Assembly (NCBI GenBank): GCA_036523395.1
Contig: DATDEH010000124.1
Span: 1 to 54,695, forward strand
From: Candidatus Limnocylindria bacterium
GTDB lineage: Bacteria; Chloroflexota; Limnocylindria; P2-11E
DNA: 54,695 bases
Direction: 5' to 3'
Below the pieces are notes generated by a model, which saw nothing but the letters and a program-made list of their open reading frames with translations, did no database searches and was not told the DNA's origin. Position 1 is the stretch's first letter. Every line of letters begins with the position of its first letter. The position numbers and the translations under genes were made by a program. This document shows, piece by piece, positions 44,800-54,062 of the stretch.

Positions 44800-45634
44800 G
44801 CTTCTCGCCTCCCTGCGGAAAGAACGAGCCGTTGCGCTCGTGACCGAGCAGCGCTGTTATCACGGTCTGACCAGCCGGATTCGACTGGAAACTGAATCCA
44901 GTCTTGGTCACGGACCAGTCGATGTGGGCGCCCGTGGTCAAGAACTCGCCCGCGAAGCCCGCGCTCGTGTCACGGATCGTTCGCTGCGACGTCACGCCAC
45001 TGAACCCGAGATCACATGTGACGACCGAAGGCGTGCTGGGGCCTGGGAGCCCAGGACCTCCGCCGCCGAACAGTGCGTTGACGAGCGTCCGTGGTCCCGC
45101 ATCGCGACGTTCGTCATTGCGTAGCGCGCCGTGCCGGCATCCAGGTCCACCTCGACGACACTTGCCGGGGCGCGGAAGGTCCAAAGGAGGCCCCCTGCGC
45201 CGAAGCCCGGATTGTTGTCAACGATCTGATGCGTCCCCGCAGTGAAGGGGTCGACGACCCCTCGATAGACGTCGAGTCAGACGAACGCGAAGGTCCCCTG
45301 GTGCACACGGCCGTCGGTCCCGGGTGCCGACGCCGGTGCCATCGACGACCGCGGCACCGACAGCTCCGTTGAAATCTGTGATCGCGGATGGTTCGATGCC
45401 GATGCCAACACCGTTGATGTGAAGTCCCCCGAAGGCGGGATCTCCGGCGACAGGTGTGGGTGTCCCAGGTCCCGGGGCGCCCGCCGCCGCCTGAAGCGGC
45501 GCGAAGGCCGCCGATGCGGTCATGAGCGCCGTGGTCGCAGCGCCCGCCTTCAACAATTCGCGCCGCGATAGGGCATGCCGTCTCGCGTGGGGCGTGATCA
45601 GCTGCGCGAGTCGCGTAGCTGCCAGATTCCTCAT
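44800..45634 (-). pseudogene. Decayed gene for a Tat-exported secreted protein
   Basis: The 5' part (from ATG 45634) encodes a Tat signal SRRELLKAGAATTALMTASAAFA followed by a Pro/Thr spacer and GLHINGVGIGIEPSAITDFNG. Near 45325 the frame is lost. Coding-like sequence continues in another frame (FTAGTHQIVDNNPGFGAGGLLW), which contains an in-frame TGA (complement of 45277-45279). Near 45095 it returns to the first frame (TLVNALFGGGGPGLPGPSTPSVV ... FLTTGAHIDWSVTKTGFSFQ). Two compensating indels and a stop thus interrupt one reading of about 275 codons. The 3' limit is uncertain, as the frame runs on past the hairpin at 44769-44796. No other gene here shows indels, so decay is more likely than poor sequence. 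Confidence 0.68.
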
Positions 45635-45749
45635 ACGCTGCCTCCCTCCCCTTTGTAGCGGCCGAGCAGTACACCCGAGTAGCTAGCCGGGACTCCTTTT
45701 GGGGCTGCTGCGGATCAGCGTCTGAAGGGTCGCGAGCTCTTCGGCTGTC

Positions 45750-46865
45750 TCACGCACGCGCCGGATTGTCGCGCGTCGCTTTGAGCATTGCGGCGGAGTG
45801 AGGCGCCAACGTGACGTCGTAGCCTTGCCGTCGCCGGCCGACATCCTGACGCTCCCAGAGATCTCGGACGAGCGCCGTGTCGGAGATCGAGCCGCCAACG
45901 AGGTCCCACGTCACCTCGGCGCGCGCAGCTGTCTCCCCGCGGTTCAACAGGACGACGGCCCGCGCGCCACCGGCGAGCTCGCGGACCCAGACCTCGACAT
46001 CGCGCGCGCGATCCACGCGTCGGCCCTGCCTTCCGAGCGGATCCTGGTCCACCGCGATGACCTCGGGTGCGGTGAGGATCGCGCGGGTCGCGTCGCTCAT
46101 CTTGCGCAGGTCGTTGCCCGCCATCAGCGGAGCGGCAAGGATCGCCCACAGCGAGAAGTGCGCGCGGTACTCGGCGTCGGTCATCCCGCCGTTGCCGACC
46201 TCGAGCATGTCGGGGTCGTTCCAGCGGTCGTGCCCGGCGAACTGAGCGAGCGCGTCCTGCCGGTCGAGGATGTCGATGACGCTGTCCCACCGGTCGGCGA
46301 TGTCGTGTGAGGTCCGCCAGAGATGCCCGACGCTGCCACCCCACTCCCATGGCCGGTTGCGACCCCACTCGCAGATCGAAAGGACCATCGGCCGGCGGGC
46401 TGAGCGGATCGCCTCCGACCACGTCGTGAACGTCGCGCGCGCGTCGAGCCCCTCCGTGTGGCACCAGTCGACCTTCATGAAATCCACGTTCCATGACGCG
46501 AAGCGGCGCGCGTCGACGAACTCGCGCCCGCGGCTGCCGGGGTAGCCCTGGCAGGTGCGATCGCCGGCGCAGGTGTACAGGCCGAAGCGCAGGCTGCGTT
46601 CGTGGAGATAGCCAGCGAGGGCGCGCATGTCGGGGAAGCGCCAGAGATTCGGCTCGAGATTGCCGTCGTCGCCGCGGAGGCTGCCTTCCCAAGCGTCGTC
46701 GACGACGACGTAGCGGTAGCCCGCGTCGCGCATGCCGCTCTCGACGAGCGCGTCGGCTGTCTCACGCACGAGCTGATCGGACACGAAGGGGCCGAAGCGA
46801 TTCCAGGAATTCCAGCCCATCGGCGGCGTCGGCGCGAGGCCGTCGCTGAGCGCGCCCAGTCCCAT
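45750..46865 (-). CDS. Alpha-galactosidase, glycoside hydrolase family 27
   Basis: A 371-aa cytoplasmic enzyme (no signal peptide seen). The (beta/alpha)8 family 27 features are PPMGWNSWNRFG, VVVDDAW, CAGDRTCQGYPGSRG, the nucleophile Asp in FMKVDWC (D133), the acid/base Asp in WRTSHDIADRW (D188), RWNDPDMLEVG, and AGNDLRKM with the C-terminal VIAVDQDPLGRQG. It hydrolyses terminal alpha-galactosides. ATG 46865 was used. The first residues MGLGALSDG are not typical, so a later start is possible. No transporter is near. Confidence 0.92.
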   Translation of the reverse strand: MGLGALSDGLAPTPPMGWNSWNRFGPFVSDQLVRETADALVESGMRDAGYRYVVVDDAWEGSLRGDDGNLEPNLWRFPDMRALAGYLHERSLRFGLYTCAGDRTCQGYPGSRGREFVDARRFASWNVDFMKVDWCHTEGLDARATFTTWSEAIRSARRPMVLSICEWGRNRPWEWGGSVGHLWRTSHDIADRWDSVIDILDRQDALAQFAGHDRWNDPDMLEVGNGGMTDAEYRAHFSLWAILAAPLMAGNDLRKMSDATRAILTAPEVIAVDQDPLGRQGRRVDRARDVEVWVRELAGGARAVVLLNRGETAARAEVTWDLVGGSISDTALVRDLWERQDVGRRRQGYDVTLAPHSAAMLKATRDNPARA

Positions 46866-46892
46866 CTACTTAGAGCGGGGTCCGGCGGCTGG

Positions 46893-48248
46893 TCAGTCCT
46901 TCGGGTTGCCGCTGGGATCGAGCGAGACGAAGTACGACTCGCAGGCCATCTCGACGAGCTGGGACGTGAGCGCCGGCGGTTGGCCGAGGAAGCGCGCGGT
47001 GTCGATCAGCTGCTCGATGATGTCGCGCGGGTGGCACGAGCGAAGCCCGATGTTCTTCGTCCGGTAGATCGCGAGGATCTGGGACATCGACTCGGCGCGG
47101 TACTCGATGTTCTTCCGCGCGCACATACGCTTGAAGATCTCCTCGTACTGCGCGACCGTCGGCGCTTCGATGCCGATCTTGTAGCGGATGCGCCGCAGGA
47201 ACGCTTCGTCGACGAGGTCGGCCGGGTCGAGGTTCGTCGAGAAGATGATGAGCATGTCGAAGGGGATCTCGATCTTCTTGCCGGTGTGCAGCGTCAGGTA
47301 GTCGACGCGCTTCTCGAGGGGGACGATCCAGCGGTTCAGGAGGTCCTTGGGTGACACGCGCTGCCGGCCGAAGTCGTCGACCATGAAGATGCCGCCGTTC
47401 GCCTTCATCTGGAACGGCGCCTCGTAGAACTTCGAGGTCTCGTCGTAGATGAGGTCGAGCGTCTCGAGCGTGAGCTCGCCGCCGGTCATCACGATGGGAC
47501 GCTTGCTGATGATCCAGCGGTGGTCGAAGCGCAGCCGGTCGGACGCAGCCTGCTCCATGACCGGACGGTGGTAGACCTGATCGAAGACCTTGATGACCTG
47601 TTGATCGATCTCGACCGCGTACGGCAGCACGACCTCACCGCGCATGAGTGATACGAGCACTTCGCCGATCGTGGTCTTGCCGTTGCCGGGAGGGCCGAAC
47701 AGAAAGATCGACTTGCCGGAGTTCACGGCCGGCCCGAGCTGCGCGAGCGTCTCGCGCGGGATGACCATGTGCGCGAACGCGCGCGCGAGGTCCTCTGGTG
47801 TGACGTGGATGTTCGAGATGGACTGGCGCTGCACCGCGGCGATGTAGGTCGCGAGCGGCACCGGCGCCTTGCCAACGTATTGGCTGCGCTGGAGCGCTTC
47901 CTGCGCCTTCTCCGATCCACGGTCGACGATGACGAACTGGTACGACGCGGACGAGATGCCCGCGCCGCCACGGATCTCCACCAGACGCTCGGTCTTGAGG
48001 AAATCCATGATCTTGTCGGTCACGCCCTGGATCGAGAGACCGAGCGCGCTCGCGAGTTCGGCCATGGACATCTGGCCGCGCAGATAGAGCGTCTTCAGCG
48101 CGAGGTCCGCGAGGAAGCCCAGCGTCAGTCCGGTCTGCTCGACTGTCTGCGGCTCGGGTGGCAGCGGGATCGCCGGCATCTCCGGATGCATCGCGGACGC
48201 GGCGCCCGCGGGGGCCGCGGGTCGTGTCTGCGTTTGCGGTTGGTACAA
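46893..48248 (-). CDS. AAA ATPase with N-terminal winged-helix domain
   Basis: A 451-aa ATPase. The first ~35 residues are Pro/Gln-rich. Residues about 40-120 look like a winged helix (LALKTLYLRGQMSMAELASALGLSIQGVTDKIMDFLKTERLVEI). The AAA core has Walker A GPPGNGKTT (about 186-194), a Walker B-like IFMVDDFG and sensor/arginine segments RRIRYK. The C-terminus is an AAA lid. It resembles MoxR-like ATPases in layout. Combining DNA-binding-like and ATPase domains in one chain is uncommon, and the target is unknown. TTG at 48248 is the best start with a purine-rich segment just upstream. It lies between the alpha-galactosidase and ligA genes, in the same direction. Confidence 0.72.
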   Translation of the reverse strand: MYQPQTQTRPAAPAGAASAMHPEMPAIPLPPEPQTVEQTGLTLGFLADLALKTLYLRGQMSMAELASALGLSIQGVTDKIMDFLKTERLVEIRGGAGISSASYQFVIVDRGSEKAQEALQRSQYVGKAPVPLATYIAAVQRQSISNIHVTPEDLARAFAHMVIPRETLAQLGPAVNSGKSIFLFGPPGNGKTTIGEVLVSLMRGEVVLPYAVEIDQQVIKVFDQVYHRPVMEQAASDRLRFDHRWIISKRPIVMTGGELTLETLDLIYDETSKFYEAPFQMKANGGIFMVDDFGRQRVSPKDLLNRWIVPLEKRVDYLTLHTGKKIEIPFDMLIIFSTNLDPADLVDEAFLRRIRYKIGIEAPTVAQYEEIFKRMCARKNIEYRAESMSQILAIYRTKNIGLRSCHPRDIIEQLIDTARFLGQPPALTSQLVEMACESYFVSLDPSGNPKD

Positions 48249-48274
48249 GTTCCTCTGAACCCCTTCCTGAATGC

Positions 48275-50308
48275 CTAACGGAGCATAGCGTCGAAGGTCG
48301 CCTCGTCTACCACTTTGACACCCAGCTGATGTGCTTTCTCTAGCTTCGTGCCCGCGCCAGGTCCCGCGACGAGCAGATCTGTTTTCGCGCTGACGGAACT
48401 CGTCGTCTTTCCTCCGAGCGAGCGCACGATCGCCTCGGCTTCCTCACGCGAACGTCGCTCGAGCGTTCCGGTGAACACGACCGTCTTGCCTGCGAACGGT
48501 CCGCTTGCCGCGACCGCGCGCGGTGTTGGGAGGATCGGACGCAGGTCTGCTTCGCTGAGCCGATCGAGGAACCGCTGCTCCTCGGGCTGCTGGAAATGCT
48601 CGCTGATGCTTTTCGCGACGACCTCGCCGATGCCGCTGATCTGCTGGAGCTCTTCCGCACTGGTACCGCGGAGGACGCGCAGCACGTCACCGAAGGACGG
48701 GTCCTCGGGGAGTCGACCGACGAGCCAGTGCGCGAGATCGTCCGCGGTCGTCCAGCCGAGGTGCGGCACGCCGAGCGCGTTCAGCATTCGCCCGAGCGGC
48801 CTGCGCCGGGCGTTCTGGATGCGCTCGTAGATGTTCGACGCGCTCTTCTCGGCGAAGCGATCGAGATCCATCAACTGTTCTTTGGTGAGGAAGAACACGT
48901 CCGCCGGATTGCTCACGAGTCCGCGCTCCTGAAGCTGCGTGATCAGCGCCCAGCCCATGCCCTCGATGTCGAAGCCGCCACGTCCAACGAAATGGCCGAT
49001 CCGTTGTCCGGTCTTCGCGGGACATTCCGGATTCCCGCACCGGTACGCGACCTCGCCCTCGACGTGTTCGACGCTGCCGCCGCACTCGGGGCAGCGCTCG
49101 GGCATCGCGAACTCGGGATACGCCTTGCCCTTCTCGCGCGCGTCATGCTCCGCACGCACGACCTCAGGGATCACGTCGCCGGCGCGCTGGATGATCACGC
49201 GGTCCCCCACGCGCACGTCGAGCCGGCGCACCTCGTCGAGGTTGTGTAGCGTCGCGCGCTTCACCGTCGTGCCACCGACCACCACCGGCGCGAGCCACGC
49301 GACCGGCGTGAGAACACCGGTCCGCCCGACGTACACCTTGATGTCCTCGACGGTGGTCGTCACCTGCACGGCCGGGAACTTGAAGGCGGTCGCCCACTTC
49401 GGGTTGTTCGAAACGAATCCGAGCCTCTCCTGATCCTCGATGCGATCGACCTTCACGACCACTCCATCGGTCCCGTAGTCGAGGTCGTGCCGCTTCTCCT
49501 TCCATTCCGCGATGAACGAGAGCGCTTCGTCGATGTCCCTGGCGCGCTTCCAGTGCGGATTCGTCCGCACACCAAGCTCGCGAAGCCGCTCGAGGAGCTC
49601 GTGCTGTGACGCGACGTCGAGGCCTGCTGCGGAATACGACCACATGGCGAGATTCCGCTTCGCTGTCGCGCTCGGGTCGAGCTGCCGCACCGCACCGGCG
49701 GCCGCGTTTCGCGGGTTCGCGAAGGGCGGCTCGCCGCGCTCGGCGCGCTCCTTGTTCGTCGCCTCGAACGACGCGGTCGGAAGGTAGACCTCGCCACGGA
49801 CATCCACGCGACCAGGGACCGCCTCGCGGAACGTCAGTGGGATCGACTTGATCGTTCGGAGATTGGTGGTGACGTCCTCGCCGACCGAGCCGTCACCCCG
49901 CGTCGCGCCCTGGACGAACTTGCCGTCCTGGTAGGTGAGGTTGATCGCGAGACCGTCGATCTTCAGCTCACAGACGTAGCCGACGTCGTCGCGACCGAGA
50001 CCCTTGCGGACCCGCTGGTCGAACGCGCGGAGCTCCGTTTCGTCGAAGGCGTTGGAGAGCGACAGCATCGGCCGCGCGTGCTCGACCGGGGCGAACCGGT
50101 TCGACGCCGGCGCGCCGACCCGCTGCGTCGGCGAGTCGGGCGTGACGAGCTCGGGATGTTTCGCTTCGAGCTGGCGGAGCTCGCGCATGAGCGCGTCGTA
50201 CGCCTCATCCGCGATCGTCGGCTGGTCGAGGACGTGGTACTCGTAGTTCGCCTTCTCGATCCGGCCGCGCAGCTCCGCAATGCGTTTCTCTGTCGACGAC
50301 GTGGCCAT
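48275..50308 (-). CDS. ligA: NAD-dependent DNA ligase
   Basis: A 677-aa LigA. The adenylation domain has the active-site Lys in CELKIDGLAINL (about residue 112), followed by GDGSVGEDVTTNLRT. An OB fold, the zinc site (CPECGG...RCGNPECPAKTGQ), HhH repeats and a C-terminal BRCT domain (FAGKTVVFTGTLERRSREEAEAIV) are all in order. Length and domain order are standard. It seals nicks in replication and repair. ATG 50308 gives the usual N-terminus. Confidence 0.97.
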   Translation of the reverse strand: MATSSTEKRIAELRGRIEKANYEYHVLDQPTIADEAYDALMRELRQLEAKHPELVTPDSPTQRVGAPASNRFAPVEHARPMLSLSNAFDETELRAFDQRVRKGLGRDDVGYVCELKIDGLAINLTYQDGKFVQGATRGDGSVGEDVTTNLRTIKSIPLTFREAVPGRVDVRGEVYLPTASFEATNKERAERGEPPFANPRNAAAGAVRQLDPSATAKRNLAMWSYSAAGLDVASQHELLERLRELGVRTNPHWKRARDIDEALSFIAEWKEKRHDLDYGTDGVVVKVDRIEDQERLGFVSNNPKWATAFKFPAVQVTTTVEDIKVYVGRTGVLTPVAWLAPVVVGGTTVKRATLHNLDEVRRLDVRVGDRVIIQRAGDVIPEVVRAEHDAREKGKAYPEFAMPERCPECGGSVEHVEGEVAYRCGNPECPAKTGQRIGHFVGRGGFDIEGMGWALITQLQERGLVSNPADVFFLTKEQLMDLDRFAEKSASNIYERIQNARRRPLGRMLNALGVPHLGWTTADDLAHWLVGRLPEDPSFGDVLRVLRGTSAEELQQISGIGEVVAKSISEHFQQPEEQRFLDRLSEADLRPILPTPRAVAASGPFAGKTVVFTGTLERRSREEAEAIVRSLGGKTTSSVSAKTDLLVAGPGAGTKLEKAHQLGVKVVDEATFDAMLR

Positions 50309-50350
50309 GCTGCGATTCTCGCTCAGCCGGTCGTGCTAGCGTCGGCGACG

Positions 50351-50797
50351 ATGGCCTCCGCCCCTCCCGTCACCGAGATCGACCTCACCGAGTTCTCCGA
50401 GATCGTCGACAACGCCCGCACCGACGGCGAGCGCGGCCAGAACACCGGTGCGGTCGCGACGGCGAACGACGGACGCCCCGACGTCGCACTGAAGGGCAGC
50501 CTCATGGTCTGGGATGCCGACCACCTCGCCTGGTGGGAGCGCGGCCGCGCGGAGACCGAGGCCGCGGTGCGCGCCAACCCGCAGGTGGCGGTGATGGTGC
50601 GGAACATCGTGCGCGACCGGCGGACGCTGCGCTTCTATGGCGAGGCGCGCATCGTCGATGACGCCGAGCTGCGCGAGCGCGTCTGGCAGCGCGTGAGCCA
50701 GGTCGAGAAGGACACCGATCCGGAGCAGCAGGGGGTCGCTGTTCTGGTGCGCATCGACCGCGTGCGCGCCGGCAAGTTCGACATCCAGCGGCGCTAA
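50351..50797 (+). CDS. Pyridoxamine 5'-phosphate oxidase-family protein
   Basis: A 148-aa split-barrel flavin-binding-type protein. The fold is suggested by GQNTGAVATANDGRPDVALKGSLMVWDADHLAWWERGRAETEAAVRANPQVAVMVRN and RRTLRFYGEARIV, which resemble F420/FMN-dependent PPOX-like oxidoreductases. ATG 50351 was chosen because upstream codons in this frame overlap the divergent ligA start region. The divergent gap to ligA is 42 bp. Cofactor (FMN, F420 or heme) is not determined. Confidence 0.75.
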   Translation: MASAPPVTEIDLTEFSEIVDNARTDGERGQNTGAVATANDGRPDVALKGSLMVWDADHLAWWERGRAETEAAVRANPQVAVMVRNIVRDRRTLRFYGEARIVDDAELRERVWQRVSQVEKDTDPEQQGVAVLVRIDRVRAGKFDIQRR

Positions 50798-51051
50798 GTC
50801 TTCGCGCGCGCGGCTTTCTTCTGCCGGGGACTCATCGTCTCCTGTGGCGGCTGCCACTTCGAGTTCTCCCGCCCCGGACGGCCACCGTACCGCGGATCAG
50901 GGACGGTCTCGCGGCCTTGAATCGACTTACGTGCCCGGCTCGTGACGCCGGTCTCCGGATCCTGGCGACCGATCTTCTGCGCACCCCTCGCCGCCCGCTT
51001 CGATGGTGTTTCCCCGCGACCTCTCGCTCTCTCTGCACGCGACTTCGGCAT
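50794..51051 (-). CDS. Small basic hypothetical protein
   Basis: An 85-aa Arg/Lys/Gly-rich protein beginning MPKSRAERARGRGETPSK and ending SPRQKKAARAKT. It has no hydrophobic segment and looks disordered or nucleic-acid binding, but no family is recognised. It is convergent with the PPOX-like gene, sharing bases in the two stop codons (50794-50797), and divergent from the membrane protein gene by 45 bp. The frame continues upstream inside the divergent gene, where it is antisense and was rejected. Confidence 0.6.
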   Translation of the reverse strand: MPKSRAERARGRGETPSKRAARGAQKIGRQDPETGVTSRARKSIQGRETVPDPRYGGRPGRENSKWQPPQETMSPRQKKAARAKT

Positions 51052-51096
51052 GACGCCCTCCTGGATCCCGTTCGACGCGAGCGTACGCTCCACCGC

Positions 51097-51777
51097 GTGG
51101 ACGAGTCGTCGGTCGAGCGGACGCTCGCGGAATGCGAGCAACAGCTTCGCGCGGGTGGAACGCCTGACCTCCGTGCGCTCGGCTTCTGGCGCGCTGTCGC
51201 CGCGGTGAAGCGACACCCCGATCTGGTGGGCCCATACGCGACGCGGATCGCGACGATCGATCGGGCGGTGTTCCGCCGCCGTGTCCGGCTCGCGTTCCCG
51301 GTGGTCCTCGGCGTGATCGTTCTCGACCTGGGGCTGTTCGGCGGACTCGTCCTTCTGGGTGTCGCGACGCTCGTCGATCATCACTGGCGCGAGATCCTGG
51401 TGCTCGTCGCCGCCGGCGCGCTCGACGTGACGACCCACGGCCTCGCCCACCTCGCCGTCGGCACGTTCGTGGGGATCGACTTCACCGATTGGTTCGTCGA
51501 CCTTCCGAAGCGACCGCAGCCCGGCTTCAAGATCGACTACGCGTCATACCTGCGCGCGTCACCGCGGCAACGGGCCTGGATGCACGCGGCCGGCGCGATC
51601 GCGACCAAGCTCACGCCGTTCCTGGTCATCCCGTACGCGATTGCGATCGGTGCGGAGACGTGGGCGCTGCTCGTCCTGCTCGCGGTCGGCGTCGCCCAGA
51701 TCCTCTTCGACGTGCTGTTCTCGGTGAAAGCGTCCGACTGGAAGAAGTTCCGCCGCGAGATGCGACTCGCTCGTTAG
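51097..51777 (+). CDS. Membrane protein with site-2-protease-like layout
   Basis: A 226-aa protein with about four membrane helices (residues about 68-98, 105-130, 167-187, 190-213). One helix holds DVTTHGLAHLAVGTFVGID (H114, H118), positioned like the HExxH of M50 site-2 proteases but with Gly in place of Glu. Following this are FKIDYASYLRASPRQRAWMHAAGAI and FDVLFSVKASDWKKFRREM. Without the catalytic Glu a protease activity is unlikely; a metal-binding or structural role remains possible. GTG 51097 is the likely start, and upstream codons would overlap the divergent small gene. The stop shares bases with the pcrA stop (convergent). Confidence 0.6.
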   Translation: MDESSVERTLAECEQQLRAGGTPDLRALGFWRAVAAVKRHPDLVGPYATRIATIDRAVFRRRVRLAFPVVLGVIVLDLGLFGGLVLLGVATLVDHHWREILVLVAAGALDVTTHGLAHLAVGTFVGIDFTDWFVDLPKRPQPGFKIDYASYLRASPRQRAWMHAAGAIATKLTPFLVIPYAIAIGAETWALLVLLAVGVAQILFDVLFSVKASDWKKFRREMRLAR

Positions 51778-54035
51778 GCCTTCGCGAGCTTCGCGAAGGA
51801 TGCCATCAGCTTCTTCACGCCTTTGTCCGGGAACGCGACGACGACCTCTTCGTCGTCGCTACGCACCTGGCTCGACACGACCACGCCGCTCCCGAGCGAC
51901 GGGTGCCGCACGTGGTCGCCGGGGCGGAACTTCGTGTCCGACGGCGCGACGCGCCTCCGTGGCGTTTCGACACGGCCGGTCCACGCGCCGGGCAGGCCGG
52001 CGAGTGCGGCCTCGCGGCGCGCGGCCTTCCGCTCCTCGTAGCGCTCACGGTCGCGCTCCCAGTCGAGATCAGCCCACACGTCGCGCTCCTCCGTCTCGAC
52101 GCGGCCGCGGTGCTCGATGCCCTCCGTCGGGAGCTCGAGCAGGAAGCGGGACGGCGGATTCTCGTTGGTCCGCCCGAACAGCATCCTCCGACGCGCGAAG
52201 GTGAGGAACGCGCGGTCCTTCGCGCGCGTGATGCCCACGTAGGCGAGTCGGCGCTCTTCCTCGATCCGGTCCTCGTCGTCGAGCGAGCGCGCGTGTGGGA
52301 ACACCCCGTCCTCCATGCCGGTCAGGAAGACGATCGGGAACTCGAGGCCCTTCACCGCATGAAGCGTGATGAGCGTCGCGACCGGTTTCGCCTCCGCGAA
52401 CTCATCCTGATCCGAGACGAGCGCGACCTGCTCGAGGAACGCGGGCAGCTGCTCCTCCTGCGGGAGCGTGAGGAACTCCTCGGCGAGGCTGCGCAGCTCG
52501 AGCACATTCGCGTGCCGCTCCTCCCCCTCCTCGGTGCCGTCCTTGAGATACGTGCCGTAGCCCGTCGCCGCGATGACAAGGTCGATGAGCTCCGGCATCT
52601 CGAGGCGAGTCGCCTCATCGTGCAGCTTCACGACGAGCCGGCCGAACGCGGTGAGCGCGGTCTGCTGCCGCTTCGGGATCTCCGCGATCTCCTCGGCGCG
52701 GAGGAGCGCCTCCGTGGGCGTCAGCTCGTTCGCGCGCGCGAAAGCCATCAGTCTCGCGCGCGTCTTGTCGCCGATGCCGCGGGGCGGCGTGTTGATCACG
52801 CGAGCGAGGGCGACGCTATCGAGCGGGTTCCTCACGATCCGCAGGTAGCCGAGCGTGTCCTTCACCTCTCTCCGCTGATAGAAGGACACGCCGCCGACGA
52901 CCTGATACGCCAGGCCGAAGGAGCGGAACACGTCCTCGATCGCGCGCGACTGCGCGTTCGTCCGGTACAGCACGGCGACGTCGCGGTTGTTCGTCACCTC
53001 GCCCTGCCGCTGCAGGCGCTCGATCTCGCGCGCGATCGCCTCGGCCTCGTGGTGCTCGTCGAACGCCTCCATCACCACGACCGCAGGACCGCCCTCACGC
53101 TTGGTCCAGAGCTTCTTCTCTTTCCGCGCCGCGTTGTTGCGGACGACGGACCACGCGGCGTCGAGGATCTTCTGTGTGCTGCGGTAGTTCTGCTCGAGCT
53201 TCACGACCTTCGCGTTCGGGTAGTCCCGCTCGAAATCGAGGATGTTGCGCACGTCCGCGCCGCGCCAGCTGAACACGCTCTGGTCGTCGTCGCCGACGAC
53301 AGCGAGGTTCTGACGGAATCCCGCGAGGTAACGCAGCAGCACGTACTGCGCGCGGTTCGTGTCCTGGTATTCATCGACGAGGATGTGCTGGTAGCGCTCC
53401 TGCCATCTCTCGAGCGCGAGGTCGCTCGTCTCGAACAGCCGGCAGACGAGAAGGAGCAGGTCGTCGAAGTCGACGGCGTTGTTCTCGCGGAGCAGCGAGT
53501 CGTAGCGCTGCCAGACGAGCGAAGCGATCCGGTCCAGCTGATTACGCGGCGCGTTCGCCAGGTCGGCGGCACCCTTGAGCTCGTTCTTCGCGCCGGAGAT
53601 CACGTTGCCGATGGCGCCCGGCGTGAAGAGGCGCTCGCTCACGCCCTGCTCCGACATGGCCTGGCGGAGCAGGGCCCGCTGGTCGCCCTCGTCGTAGATC
53701 GCGAAGGCGCGGTCGATGCCGACGAGCGGGCCGTCGCGCCGAAGCAGGCGAGCGCAGAAGGCATGAAACGTCCCGACCGTCAGGTCCTTGAGCTGCCCCT
53801 CGCCGAGTAGCCGCTCAAGGCGCTCCTTCATCTCCCGCGCGGCCTTGTTCGTGAACGTGACGGCCAGGATCGAGTGCGGCGAAATGCCGAGGTCACGGAT
53901 CAGATAGGCGATGCGGTGTGTGAGCACGCGCGTCTTGCCCGATCCGGCGCCGGCCAGGATGAGCAAGGGCCCGTCGCCGTGCGTGACGGCGGCGCGCTGC
54001 TCGGGATTGAGAGGGTCGAGGATGGGATCGGGCAC
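51774..54035 (-). CDS. pcrA: UvrD/PcrA-type superfamily 1 DNA helicase
   Basis: A 753-aa 3'-5' helicase used in repair and replication restart. Motifs in order are LNPEQRAAV (Q motif), AGAGSGKTRVLTHRIAYL (Walker A), TFHAFCARLLR, DEYQDTN (Walker B), VVGDDDQSVFSWRGAD, LEQNYRST, RTNAQSRAIE and VTLITLHAVKGLEF-type sequence, with a C-terminal Tudor-like domain (FRPGDHVRHPSLGSGVVVS) that binds RNA polymerase in PcrA. GTG 54035 (VPDPILDPLNPEQ) is the best start. An in-frame ATG at 54263 would add 76 residues, but that stretch is basic and unlike the family, and it overlaps the repeat-rich upstream region. Confidence 0.94.
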   Translation of the reverse strand: MPDPILDPLNPEQRAAVTHGDGPLLILAGAGSGKTRVLTHRIAYLIRDLGISPHSILAVTFTNKAAREMKERLERLLGEGQLKDLTVGTFHAFCARLLRRDGPLVGIDRAFAIYDEGDQRALLRQAMSEQGVSERLFTPGAIGNVISGAKNELKGAADLANAPRNQLDRIASLVWQRYDSLLRENNAVDFDDLLLLVCRLFETSDLALERWQERYQHILVDEYQDTNRAQYVLLRYLAGFRQNLAVVGDDDQSVFSWRGADVRNILDFERDYPNAKVVKLEQNYRSTQKILDAAWSVVRNNAARKEKKLWTKREGGPAVVVMEAFDEHHEAEAIAREIERLQRQGEVTNNRDVAVLYRTNAQSRAIEDVFRSFGLAYQVVGGVSFYQRREVKDTLGYLRIVRNPLDSVALARVINTPPRGIGDKTRARLMAFARANELTPTEALLRAEEIAEIPKRQQTALTAFGRLVVKLHDEATRLEMPELIDLVIAATGYGTYLKDGTEEGEERHANVLELRSLAEEFLTLPQEEQLPAFLEQVALVSDQDEFAEAKPVATLITLHAVKGLEFPIVFLTGMEDGVFPHARSLDDEDRIEEERRLAYVGITRAKDRAFLTFARRRMLFGRTNENPPSRFLLELPTEGIEHRGRVETEERDVWADLDWERDRERYEERKAARREAALAGLPGAWTGRVETPRRRVAPSDTKFRPGDHVRHPSLGSGVVVSSQVRSDDEEVVVAFPDKGVKKLMASFAKLAKA

Positions 54036-54062
54036 CGTTTCGATGGTATGTGCGACAGGCAC

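Noticed and set aside
51489-53810. Open frame of 773 codons opposite pcrA
   Set aside because: No recognisable motif and compositionally a mirror of the helicase gene; pcrA motifs are complete on the other strand.
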